Assembly: GCA_943704415.1 (NCBI GenBank)
Contig: CALSCO010001811.1
Location: 1 to 28,498, forward strand
Direction of reading: 5' to 3'
Source of the DNA: Parvularia atlantis
Lineage: Eukaryota > Opisthokonta > Rotosphaerida
Length of the DNA stretch: 28,498 nucleotides
Shown here: positions 1-9,519 of the stretch, in pieces
How positions within the stretch are numbered: the first letter of the stretch is position 1
How the letters are laid out: each line of letters begins with the position of its first letter
Translations under genes and position numbers: made by a program
Notes under the pieces: model-generated
Database searches by the model: none
The model's input: the letters and a program-made list of their open reading frames with translations, nothing else
Told to the model about the DNA's origin: nothing

Positions 1-1350
1 CGCACTTGATCGTGCGCTCGACCGCGCCCGTCTCGGCGTTGAGCAGCTCCAGGTGGTTGTTTTCACTAAGCGCCACCCAGATGCTGCCATTCCGCGTGAC
101 AGCGACGCCATAAGGGTTGCCCGATGTCGCCACGCTGCGCAGATGCGTCCCGTCGGGCGAGAAGAACTGCAGGCGAGTGTTGCCGTACTCTGCGACGACA
201 AGCTGACCTTGCGCTGTGAACGTGGCGCCGCGCGGCAAGTTGAACTGTCCAGCCGCTTTGCCGTTTGTGCCGTTGCCGATCGCGCGCACGGGCTGGCCAA
301 GCGTGCGGTAGTCGCCTCCAGCGGGTCCATGCAGCGGCACAATCTTGACCTGGCCCAGCTTGCTCGTGTCCGCCTTGAGCACGGCCTCGACCGTCGGCCG
401 CGGTCCAAACACCACCGCCGTCGTCTGCCCCACCAGCGGCACGTCGTTGATCGGCTGCTCCTCGAGCGTCTTCAGGCGCGCCACAAGCTGCCCGCGCTCG
501 CGTGCAGCCTGTGCCGACTCGCCCGCCGGTGCAGCCTCCGCCGCCGCGCGCGCCCTCGCCAGGTGGTCGTCGATCAGCACGAGCGCGTCCTTCTGCTCGA
601 GCAGCGCCTTGATGTCGGCCGTCAGCGCCCGGTCAAACACGTGCTTGAGCTCGTGCTTGCGGCCCTTGAGCTCGTCCAGCTTGCGCTGCAGCGGCTCGAT
701 CAGCGGGTCGAAGAAGCCGTCGACCGTGGCCAGGCCCGTGCGCTTGAGCTCCTCGAGGCGCGCGATGTCGGCCTCGATCGCGTCGATGCCCGCCTTGACC
801 TTCTGCTGCTGCGGCTCGAGCGCGCTGCCGAGCGTGACGATGGCCGCGTGCTGCTTCTCGAGGCCTTGGCGACGGGCACGAACGGGTGGCCCTTGTGCGG
901 CGCGGTGATGCAGTCGACGCAGGCGAGCTGGTCGCATCGGTCGCAGAACTGCGTCGCGCGGTTGGCCGGGTGCGCCTTGCACGTCGGCACGCTCGTCGCC
1001 GCGCCGGGCTTGGCCGTCACGACGTGCGTCCGGTTCACCTTGGCGCGCTGGTGCGCCTCGGCCTCTGTCGTGCACAGGTCGATCGCGCACGTCTCGCAGC
1101 GGTGCGTCGCGGGCGCGTCCTCGCACGACTGGCACACCGTCGCCACCGCATCGGCCGTCGCTGCGGCGGGCTCGAGCAGGTCGGCGCGGGCAAACTCGGC
1201 GTGGCAGTACGTCAGGCCGAGCAGGAACAGGCACTTGCGGCGCGCGTCGGTCATCTTGCGCACGCACGCGGCGCAGATCGGGTGCAGGCACGGCGTCCGT
1301 CCCGCATCCGCGCTGAGCGCCTCCAGGCAGAATGGGCACGCTTGCGCCAT
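1..1350 (-). CDS. TRIM-type RING / B-box / coiled-coil / NHL protein, C-terminus cut by window edge
   Basis: A likely E3 ubiquitin ligase of TRIM-NHL architecture. Seen: the N-terminus has a RING-like cluster (CPFC, then CLHPICAAC), followed by two B-box-like Cys/His clusters (CQSCEDAP, CKAH, CDRCDQLACVDC) ending in HKGHPFV. A long charged coiled coil follows (core LEKQHAAIV, later LEELKRTGLATVDGF and LLEQKDALVLIDDHLA). At the edge come NHL-type beta-propeller blades (FNLPRGATFTAQGQLVVAE; NPYGVAVTRNGSIWVALSE). The last RING pair is oddly spaced, with eight residues between cysteines instead of two. Reading frame changes by one base near 860-890, between the B-box and the coil. This is either a one-base sequence error or break, or a short GC-AG intron (about 53 bases, HPFV joined to ALEPQQQ); I cannot decide. 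The start at 1350 is the first ATG before the RING. It is divergent from the ankyrin gene. The family is known for ubiquitin ligase and RNA-binding roles; target here unknown. Confidence 0.8.
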
Positions 1351-1446
1351 GCACGCTGTGAGCGACAGCCGGCAAGCATCGGCCGAGAGCAGCCATCGCT
1401 CACGGTAACTTCAATGCGGGCTGAAGGTCAACTGGCGCACACACAG
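1351..1446. promoter_or_regulatory. 96-base divergent promoter between the TRIM-NHL and ankyrin genes
   Basis: The two start codons face away from each other with only 96 bases between them, so both core promoters and 5' leaders must lie here or overlap coding sequence. I see no TATA box or clear factor site. Confidence 0.5.
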
Positions 1447-4400
1447 ATGGATCTCGGCAGCGAGACCGGCGCGTCGTCGCCGTCTGCGCCGTCCGTGGCC
1501 GCGGCCGGGCGGCGCCTGAGCTTCCGCACGACGTCGCTCAGTGCGCGCTCCGATGATGACACCCGCGCTGCTGTGCTGACGCCCGCGACCGGCGCGGCAC
1601 AGACGCGCTCGCCGCGGCCGTGTCGCTCTCGACGCCAACGCTCTCACGCGAGGCCTCGCCCGCACCCGACGCGCGCCGGCGCGGCAGCCTGAGCGGTGAC
1701 GGCGCGAGCATGACCGCGTCGGTCGAGCAGCACGTGCACAGCGACGGGCGGCTGCGCACGCGCGCCGAGTTTGCCCGCGCCGACCGCCACCGGCAGCGGC
1801 AGCGCGCTCTGCTCTGGCAGCTGCACGAGGCGCACGCGGCGCAGCTGGCCGCGCAGGCCGAAGGGGCGACGGCGGCGCGGCAGCCGATCTCGCGGTGGAG
1901 CAGTGCTGACGGCGATGACGCGCTGACGGGCAAGTTGCGGCGGCGCGGTGCGCGGCGTGTGCGCGCGCCCAGCCAAACATGACAGGCGCGCGGCAGACAA
2001 GGAGCTGCGGCAGCGCAAGGACGTGCTGCGCGAATACGAGCTGCCGCGGTCCAAGGCCATCACCACGACGCTCGCGGCCATCGAGCGGCTCAACTCGTTC
2101 TTCCGGCTGCGTCGCACGAAGCGCAAGTCGTTCGCAGGTGTGCGAAGCAGATTATCTTTACTTGCACCGAATGACGGCGTGCGGCGCGCGCAGAGACGCT
2201 GCACCTGCTGCGGCTGGCGATCCAGGACCACCGCACGGAGCAGGCGATCGAGCTCGCGTCGACATTGCCCTCGGAGCTGATGCGCGCACCGCCGAGCAGG
2301 TGTGCTTCCACGAGGTCATCACGCGAGTGTGCTGACGCGTGCGTGCAGCGTCGTGCAGGTATTCCTCATGGCCATGGCCGAGAACCTGGAGGCGATCGTG
2401 CTGCAGTTTCTGTCGCGCGACTTCCCGCCAGACGTCAACGCGCCGACCTTGACAGCCGTGCTCGACACGCTGCCCGGTACGGCGCTATGTTGTGCGCGTG
2501 TGTGTGCGGGCTCATAGCGTGTGCGCAGAGGTCGAGCTGGATCTGCTGCGCGGCGTGATCCCGGGCTGTGCGTGCGCGCTGGTGTTGGTTGATGTGGGCT
2601 GACGACGCGGCATGCAGCGACGGCGAGCGTGCGGTCGTTTCTGTGCCCGTCCTACTTCATGCTCGCCGTCAGCTACGAGCTCGAGGACGTGGTGATGCTC
2701 ATGCTCAAGGTCTATACGCCGTGCGACGCCCAGTGCAGCTGCTGACGGCGCATCAGGCCGGTGCGTCGCTCACACAGACGTGGTACGGCATGACGCCACT
2801 CCTGCTCGCGTGCTACGTCAACTCGCGCGGCAACGCACGCATCGTCAACTTGCTGCTCGAGTGCGGCGCCGAGCCGGCGCAGGGCATCCCGCTCAAGCTG
2901 TACCGGCTGATGCTCAAGCTGCAAAGGCACGACCGTGCGCGTGTCATGCGCTGATATGGCTGACATCGCGCTGGCAGAACGGTCATCCCCAGGCGGCAGC
3001 AGCAAGAGCTACAAAACGAACAGGCACCGCAGCCACCGCAGCTGCGGCAGCCGCTACAGCAGTCGCAGCACCGCCAGCGCAGCCACTCGCTGCTCTTGCG
3101 CCCGGGAGGGTTCCCGGCAGCGCCCGCCGCCGGAAACGGGCATGCACGCACGGCGTCGCGCTCAAGCTTCTCGGGCAACGTGTCGCGCACGCCTACGCCG
3201 CCACCGTCTGCCGCCGACTCGCGCTCGCCAAAGTGTGCTGCCTGCGCGCTTCCCGCTATGGTGCTCATCCTGCGTGCCCAGCCGCTCGTACATCCGGCGC
3301 GGCAGCATCCCGGCCGTGGTCGCATCCAAGCTGCTGGTGCGCGTGCGCGCGTGCACATGCGCGCAGTACGCGGTCGCGCTGACCGGCGTGCAGGCGCAGA
3401 CACCGGAGGGCAGGGACCACATCTACCCGCTCGACGTGGCCGCCGTGCTCGGCAACCGCGACATTGTGTCGCTACTGCTGTCGCGGTAGGCAGTTGTGCG
3501 CGCTTGCGCAAGACGAGCGAGCTGACACACTACGCGCAGCATGACGCCGGAGGAGGCGCTCCTGTCGCAGACGAGCGTCGCCGTGACCACAGACGTCGTG
3601 ATCCTGGTGCAGCTGGTCGAGGCCGGGCTGCCGGTGACGCAGCAGGACAGCCGGTGCGTGAGGACGTCGTGCATACGCACACAGCTCGAGCTGAGCGCGC
3701 GCCCAGGGGTGCCACGGCGTTCCACACGGCCGCGCGCCGCGGCGACCTCGAGATGCTCGCGGTGATGAAGATGTACCAGTTTCCGCTGAGCATGCCTGGC
3801 GAGCAGGGCCGGTGCGCGCGCTCTCGTTGCGGCGTGCGTGCTGCTGACAGCGACACGCCGCGCCAGCACCGCGCTGCACGAGGCCGTGCTGGGCAACCAT
3901 GCCGAGCTCGCGCAGTGGCTGATCCACCATGGCGCCAAGGTGCGCGGCGATCCCTGCCGCGATGACGTTCCGCTCAGCCGCCCGCGCACAGCTCGACGCC
4001 AGGACAGCCGCAGGCGACACGCCGCACGACCTCGCGCGCAAGTGCGGCCGCGGCGCAGACGACCGCCTGACGCGGCTTGTCGGTGCGTCCGCCCGTCGCC
4101 GTCGTGCGGCGTGCTCACGTGTGGCGCGCGGCAGACCCGGCCAACATCGCCCTGAGCTCACTGCCGCCGTGGGAGCCCGACGCAGTCTCACTCATCGTCA
4201 ACTGCCGCGAGTTCCGCTCGTCGCTGCGGCGCAACTCGTCCGTGCGGCTCGACAAGATCCGCTCCGAGCAGGACATTCGCGTGCGTTCTTGATGTCGTGC
4301 TCGCACCCGCGCCGCTCACGCCTTGCACCGCCCGCAGCGCATGGAGCGCCGGCCGAGCGGGTCCGGCTCCAGCCTCGACGGCTTGGACGGGTCACTGCTG

Positions 4401-4572
4401 AGCGGGTGCGTCCCTGCATGTGGGGCGATCGTGGTCGCGGCTGAACCGTCGCGCCAGGCGCTTCGCGTCCAAGCGCCGCGCCTCGTCCACGCCCATCACC
4501 GGCGCGCCCGACGCACCGCTCCTGAGCATCGTGCACGCGCTCGTGAACGGCGGCGGCAACGGGTCGTCTTGA
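1447..4572 (+). CDS. Ankyrin-repeat protein, 742 residues, 18 exons
   Basis: Exons: 1447-1540, 1603-1947, 1997-2137, 2194-2299, 2349-2476, 2529-2567, 2618-2709, 2757-2926, 2978-3232, 3282-3336, 3394-3485, 3540-3653, 3707-3811, 3867-3939, 3992-4082, 4135-4280, 4338-4405, 4458-4572. Joined they give one open frame. The N-terminus is Ser/Ala-rich, then comes a basic helical stretch (ITTTLAAIERLNSFFRLRR). Two ankyrin blocks follow: the first includes MLKAGASLTQTWYGMTPLLL and NARIVNLLLECGAEP; the second includes YPLDVAAVLGNRDIVSLLL, ATAFHTAARRGDLEMLA and TALHEAVLGNHAELAQWL. They are separated by a Gln/Pro/Ser-rich linker (exon 9). The tail is Ser/Arg-rich. No membrane segment or catalytic domain is visible, so it is probably a scaffold; partner unknown. 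The intron before exon 9 keeps frame only with a GC donor. The ALKBH8-type gene starts 27 bases after the stop. Confidence 0.82.
2927..2977 (+). other. GC-AG intron in the ankyrin gene
   Basis: Donor AAAG|GCACGA, branch GGCTGAC, acceptor GGCAG. The nearby GT donor at 2935 would put the Gln-rich linker in the wrong frame; the GC donor restores TVIPRRQQQELQNEQ and lets all 18 exons close without a shift. Confidence 0.7.
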
Positions 4573-4599
4573 CTGTGTAAGACTCACCAGTTGATCGAC

Positions 4600-5229
4600 A
4601 TGGCATCGCTGCAGCCACCAGGCCTTGCGCTGCACCTGGACTTTGTTACGCCCCACGAGGAGCGCGCGCTGCTGGCCGCGGTGGACGCGCTGCCGTGGGA
4701 GGCGCTGCGGCACCGGCGCGTGCAGCACCACGGCGTACGCTTCATCTACGGTCGCAACGGCGTCGATCCGCGCGCGACGCCGACCGAGCTGAAGGAGGTC
4801 GTGCGCGCGGTGGCCGAGCGGGCGCGGGCGCGCGGCATCGTCGAGTGGGTCGCGGACCAGTGCACGGTCAACGACTACGGGCCGGGCGACGGCATCCCGC
4901 CGCACGTCGACACGCACTCGGTCTTCGAGGAGGCGCTGCTGTCGCTGAGCCTGGGCGCGGCCGTGCCGTTCGAGTTCCGCGCGGCGACGGGCACGTCGCG
5001 GCAGCGCGTCGCCGTCGTGCTGCTGCCGCGCTCGCTGCTTGTGCTGCGCGGCGAGGCGCGCTACGGCTGGCTGCACGGCATCGCCGCGCGCAAGACGGAC
5101 GAGATCGCGCCCGGCGTGGTCGTGCCGCGCGGCCGGCGCGTCTCGGTCCCGTTCCGCAAGGTGCGCGACCCGCCCTGGTGCGCCTGTGCCTACCCGGCTC
5201 TGTGCGACATGCAAGCTGGACAAAGATGA
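4600..5229 (+). CDS. ALKBH8-type AlkB dioxygenase (wobble-uridine hydroxylase domain), intronless
   Basis: An Fe(II)/2-oxoglutarate oxygenase of 209 residues. It aligns in memory with the AlkB domain of human ALKBH8, which hydroxylates mcm5U at the tRNA wobble position. Seen: the iron-binding HVD at residues 102-104 and distal histidine 159 (GWLHG); arginines 180 and 186 (RRVSVPFRKVR) for 2-oxoglutarate and substrate. The ALKBH8-specific zinc site is also present: His106 (HVDTH) with Cys194, Cys196 and Cys202 (CAC then YPALC). Human ALKBH8 also has an N-terminal RRM and a C-terminal methyltransferase; both are absent here, so a separate Trm9-type enzyme would be needed. ATG 4600 is chosen because an in-frame TTG at 4591 is the only upstream alternative. 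It is the only complete gene here without an intron. Its stop is 9 bases from the stop of the convergent Mtd1-type gene. Confidence 0.9.
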   Translation: MASLQPPGLALHLDFVTPHEERALLAAVDALPWEALRHRRVQHHGVRFIYGRNGVDPRATPTELKEVVRAVAERARARGIVEWVADQCTVNDYGPGDGIPPHVDTHSVFEEALLSLSLGAAVPFEFRAATGTSRQRVAVVLLPRSLLVLRGEARYGWLHGIAARKTDEIAPGVVVPRGRRVSVPFRKVRDPPWCACAYPALCDMQAGQR

Positions 5230-5238
5230 AGATGCTCT

Positions 5239-6398
5239 CTAACGCTGCTGGTGGAAGTTGTCGAAGAGCCGCAGGATGTTGCGCTCGAGCATCGCCACGG
5301 TGACCTTGCCCACCAGCGGCACGTACGTCACACCCGGGATGGCCAGCAGGCCGGTCTCGTCCACGTTCTTGAACGTGGACACGTTCACGACGGTCGTGTT
5401 GGGCCGCACCCACGCGCACGGCAGCTGGTACGCCTTGCTCGGCACGCCCGTCACGATCACGTCCGCCTGCCGGCACGCCGTCTCGGCCGTCTCGGCCGTC
5501 TCGAGCAGCTTGCCCTTGCGCATGAGGTAGATCGAGCTGATGTCGATCGAGTACACGTCCGCGCCTGGCCGAGCGGTCAGCACGCACGTGCGCGCGCGCA
5601 CGCTGCCTGCCCGCGCGTGCACCGTCGTTTGCCAGCATCGCGGCCAGCGGCCGCCCGACAATGTCGCTGCGGTTGACGATCACGACGCGCTTGCCGAGCA
5701 GGGGCGCCGCGGGCCCGCCGCTGTACACGCCCAGGTGCTCGAGGATCTTGACGACGGCGAGCGGTGTGCACGGCAGGATGCACTGCGCGCGTGTGCGTGC
5801 ATGTGTGCGCATGAGCCATGCCGTCGTGCGTACGCACGGCCCGCACACCTTGATCGTGTTGCGCGGCGCGTCGAGATAGCGCACGTTGTGGTACAGGTTG
5901 TAGCGGTACGTGTGGCACAGGCCCTCCACATCCTTCTCGACCGCGATGCTGTCGCGCAGGTAGTCGTCCATCGTGCCGCCGTAGAACGAGGGCATCGTGC
6001 CTGCGGCGCGCGTCGGATGAGCGAGAGGACGGGCGCGCATCGCGCGGCGCGCGCACCAAAGACCGGGTAGTAGATCATGATGCCGTGCACGCGCGCGTCC
6101 GCATTGGCCTCGTCCAGCCGCTCGGCCAGCTCGTCGCGTGTGCACCGGCGCAGCTCGTAGCGGATGCCGTCGGCCTCGCACGCCTTGCCCGTCCACTCGG
6201 CGTACTTGACCGCGGCCGGGTCGTCGTTGCAGAGGAAGCCCTTGGGCGCGCTTTGGCGTCAGCTCTCCACGCCGCATCGGGCACGCAGCGCACGATGCGC
6301 ACCACCATCAGCGGCGCGCGCCCCGCGAACCGCGCCGCGATGGCTGCGCGCACGTCGGCGCGGAACGGCGCGGCGACATCGGCTGCATCCACGCGCAT
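5239..6398 (-). CDS. MTD1: NAD-dependent 5,10-methylenetetrahydrofolate dehydrogenase, Mtd1 type
   Basis: Oxidises 5,10-methylene-THF to 5,10-methenyl-THF in cytosolic one-carbon metabolism. Exons in transcript order: 6303-6398, 6057-6240, 5849-6000, 5623-5782, 5239-5564. They give 305 residues, close to yeast Mtd1 (320). Seen: GFLCNDDPAAVKYAEWTGK, GIMIYYPVFG, KDVEGLCHTYRYNLYHNVRY, ILPCTPLAVVKILE, the Rossmann segment VNRSDIVGRPLAAMLANDGA (starting about residue 180) and the C-terminal PLVGKVTVAMLERNILRL. These match the monofunctional fungal enzyme segment by segment rather than bifunctional FolD/MTHFD. All four introns start GTG and end AG. The start is the first ATG of the frame. It shares a 60-base divergent promoter with the GPI-phospholipase D gene. 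Confidence 0.93.
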
Positions 6399-6458
6399 GG
6401 TCAACCAGATGTCGTTTCTTGTGGCCACGTGTTGTGTGACACGACCGGGTTTCCCGCG
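6399..6458. promoter_or_regulatory. 60-base divergent promoter (Mtd1-type / GPI-phospholipase D) with CACGTG
   Basis: Only 60 bases separate the two ATGs. The gap holds a CACGTG E-box palindrome at 6426-6431. Such sites bind bHLH factors (Cbf1-like in yeasts), but CACGTG also occurs often elsewhere in this GC-rich window, so function is only possible. Confidence 0.35.
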
Positions 6459-9453
6459 ATGCGCACGGCCGCGGCCCTCGTCGTCGCGGCGGCGGCCCTG
6501 GTGGCGGGCGCACTCGGCTGCGGCATGAGCGTGCACAACGAGGTCGCGCGGCGCGCATCGCTCTGGTTCGCCTCGCCCGAGCACCCGGAGTACGTCGAGT
6601 TTGTGCAGCAGGCGATGGCATGGGTGCAGCCCGGCGCCTTCTACCCGGACTGGTGCGCGTGGGCCGCCGCGAGGGCGCGAGGGCCGCGGCTGACGCGGAC
6701 ATCGCAGGGGCTTTGCGTGCTCCGGATGGGGCAATGAGGCCGAGCACTGTGCGCGCGCAACCGCCCCTGCGCCTGCCTGTCGCTCACAGACGCGCGCGCG
6801 AAACAGCGCACTGGCCGCCGTACCTGAACGCGACCGTCAACGTGATCAAGGCCAAGTACCCGCGCCCGTGGGGCCGCGACGTGCACGACAAGATCGCCTT
6901 CGTGCTCGGCCTGCTCGCGCACAGCGTCGGCGACACGCCGTGGCACTCGCTCGGCATGCGCGAGGGCTTCATCAACATGGTCTCGGCCGGCGACGGCACG
7001 TCGTACGGCGACGCCCACAGCCACGCCGACAACGGTGCGTGCCAGGCGATCCTGGCCTATGACGCGCGCCTGAGACCGCTCGCTGCAGGCGGCGAGTTTG
7101 TCCTCAAGCACTTTAGCGACGTCGACTACATCGAGGTGCACGAACGCCGCGCAGCACCGCCCCGCCCTGCTCACGCGCGCGTCGACAGCGCCGCTGGTAC
7201 ACACCGAGCGAGGATCTTGCCGACGCCTACGCACTCAACGGCTACACGGTCGACCCAGCGCTGATCGAGCGCTGCATGAAGATCGGCTTCATCGGCGCGT
7301 GGGGCAACAAGGTGCGGTCCGTCGCACCGATTGCGCTGTGCCTCACGCGTGCTTGTGCAGATTGCCGGCGAGCTGCTGTTCCGCTACGTTGAGGAGGTTC
7401 GCTCACCCGCTGCCAGCGACTTTAGCTGACGTGCACTTGCGCAGTACCCCGCCATCGTTGAGCAAATTCAGAACTACTTTGGCGGCGGCCTGAACGACAT
7501 GGCCACCTGGACCGAGATGTGCTGGGAGGACGTCGTCGGCTGGTTTGAGACCAACGCTGAGCGCCGGTGCGCCAGCCGCGCTTTGTTTGCGCCGCCCGCT
7601 GATGACGCCCGCGGAACAGGCCCTTTTGCCGCATGCTCGAGAACCAGTGGCGCTCGGGTCTGTCATCGTCGCAGCTGCGCGAGGGCCGCTACCCGCTGTC
7701 GTACTTTGAGTCGGTGCGCGCATTGCCCTGCTAGCCCAATCGTGCGTAACCGCCTCTGCGCCGCAGGCCGAGGAGCGTCTCGAGGCCCAGGGCTTCAGTT
7801 TCCGCACGGGCCACGTCGGCGACGCGTTCTACACCGAGATCTACCGCCAGGACGGCGTCGACGTCGACGAGTGGGTCCGCGAGACGCGCGCCAAGATGGT
7901 GCGCCACCTTCGCCGCATGCACCGTGCCGCCTGTCTGATGCGCGCGGCGCTAGGCGAAGGGCGTCAGCCGCCAGGAGGAGGATCGACCGGAGCGCGCCGT
8001 TGTGTGCGAGCCGGACGTCGACTGGGCCGTGCGCCGGCTCGCGACCGAGGTGTCGCTCTCGCAGCTGGGCGCTTCCCTCGCGACGGGCGATTTTGCGGGC
8101 GTGGGTGCGTCGGATCTGGCAGTGGGCGCTCCAGCGTACGGCACACGTGGCAACGCGCAGCGCGGCGCCGTGTTCATCCTCAGCAAGTTTGACCAGGCGG
8201 GCAGCGGCGTCGAGCAGATCGAGCAGGCTGCCGACCTGACGCTGCTCGGTCCCGAGGCGCGCGGCCGTTTCGGCACAGCGCTGGCCGTGGTCGACCTCAA
8301 CGCCGACGGCATTGACGACCTCGCCGTCTCGGCCCCGACCGTCAACATGGACCAGATGTACTACGACGGCCGCGTCTACGTCTACTTTGGCGTGGCCGGG
8401 CGCGGCCTCAGCAGCACGCCCGACCTGTTCCTGACCGTGAAGCAGCGCGTGGCCGAGCCGCCGTCGTACCCGCCCGACAGCAACTGGACGTGGGAGTTCA
8501 AGTACACGCTGCTGGGCACGCAGCTGTTTGCAGGCGACGTGGACGGCGACGGCTGCGCGGACCTCATCGTGGGCTCGCCGCATGCGTCGACGACGGACAC
8601 GAATAGGCAAGTTGGCACGGTGCTGGTGTTCAAGAGCTCGACGCGGCACCGCGGCACAGTGGAGGCGTCCGTCGCGGCCGACATCGCGCTCGAGGGCGTG
8701 CACGACTACGACTGGTTCGGCCACTCGGTGGCGCTAGCAAATACGAGCGGCGGCCTGCTGCTGGTTGTAGGCGAGCCGGGCTTCAACCCGATCACGGCCA
8801 ACGGCACGGACGGCTGGGAGGCCGGCGCGACGTTTGGCCGCGTCTCGTCGTTCCGCCTTACCGGCTCGCCCGGCCGCGAGAACCCGCCGGCCGTGTTCAC
8901 GATCGCCGGCAACCAGCGCCTCGCGCGCTTCGGCCACACTCTGGCCGTGGGCGACTTCTACGGCAGTGGCAACGGCACGGCGCTGCTCGCCGTCGCCTCG
9001 CCCGCGGAGGCCAACGGCGACGGCAAGTGGCTCTCGGGCGTCGTGCGCGTGCTGGACGTGTCGCGACTGTCGGGCGCGGTCGACCTCGACAGCATCACGC
9101 CGCTCACGACGCTCCGCGGCGGCCAAAACGCCGGGCTACTGGGCGCGGGCAGCCTCACGGTGACGCCGCAGGCGCTCTGGATCGGCGAGCCGCTGTATGG
9201 ATCGCTGTCGAGCGTGCGCGACGGCCTGGGCCTGGAGACGGGTCGCGTGCTCGCCATCACGCGCGGCGCCGGCTTCCCGCGCGGGGACTACGCCATCGAC
9301 GACGTTGCCGCGCAGTGTGTGCGGGGCGCCGAGGCCAAGGAGCGCTTTGGCGCGGCCGTGAGCGCCGGCGCGGCGGTGGCCGTGGGCGCGCCGCACGCCT
9401 ACACGCTCAACCGGCTCGGCGGCCAGGTGCTGATCGGCCGGGTGTGGCCGTGA
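6459..9453 (+). CDS. GPI-specific phospholipase D, secreted, 838 residues
   Basis: Cleaves the inositol-phosphate bond of GPI anchors outside the cell (family knowledge). Exons: 6459-6652, 6708-6748, 6807-7034, 7089-7135, 7189-7311, 7361-7396, 7445-7566, 7620-7713, 7767-7898, 7954-9453. Length is almost that of mammalian GPLD1 (840). Seen: an Ala-rich signal peptide (residues 1 to about 22); a zinc-dependent phospholipase domain with SVHNEVARRA, FYPDW, HSHWPPYLNAT, SVGDTPWHSLG and YGDAHSHADN; linker NYFGGGLNDMATW. From about residue 355 come FG-GAP/integrin-type propeller repeats with calcium loops (DLNADGIDDLAVSAP, DVDGDGCADLIVGSP). The propeller is one 1500-base exon, while the catalytic half is split by nine introns. 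Its stop is 66 bases from the convergent H+-ATPase stop. Confidence 0.95.
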
Positions 9454-9519
9454 GCGGTCCCTTCTTGACCCCAATACGGCCAGTGCAATACCAGTCTACA
9501 GCTTGTTCACGCAGGCCGT

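Noticed and set aside
53-1408. 451-residue open frame on the plus strand
   Set aside because: Arg/Ala-rich shadow of the TRIM-NHL gene; GC-rich DNA leaves antisense frames open. The minus strand has RING, B-box and NHL motifs.
2935-3489. Open frame in the ankyrin gene reading RSSPGGSSKSYKTNRHRS
   Set aside because: Has no stop but is less protein-like than the Gln-rich frame. The Gln-rich frame connects in phase at both ends when the GC donor is used.
4868-6277. 469-residue open frame on the minus strand
   Set aside because: Chance chain running antisense through the ALKBH8-type gene and across Mtd1 introns; the Mtd1 exons explain the protein-like parts.
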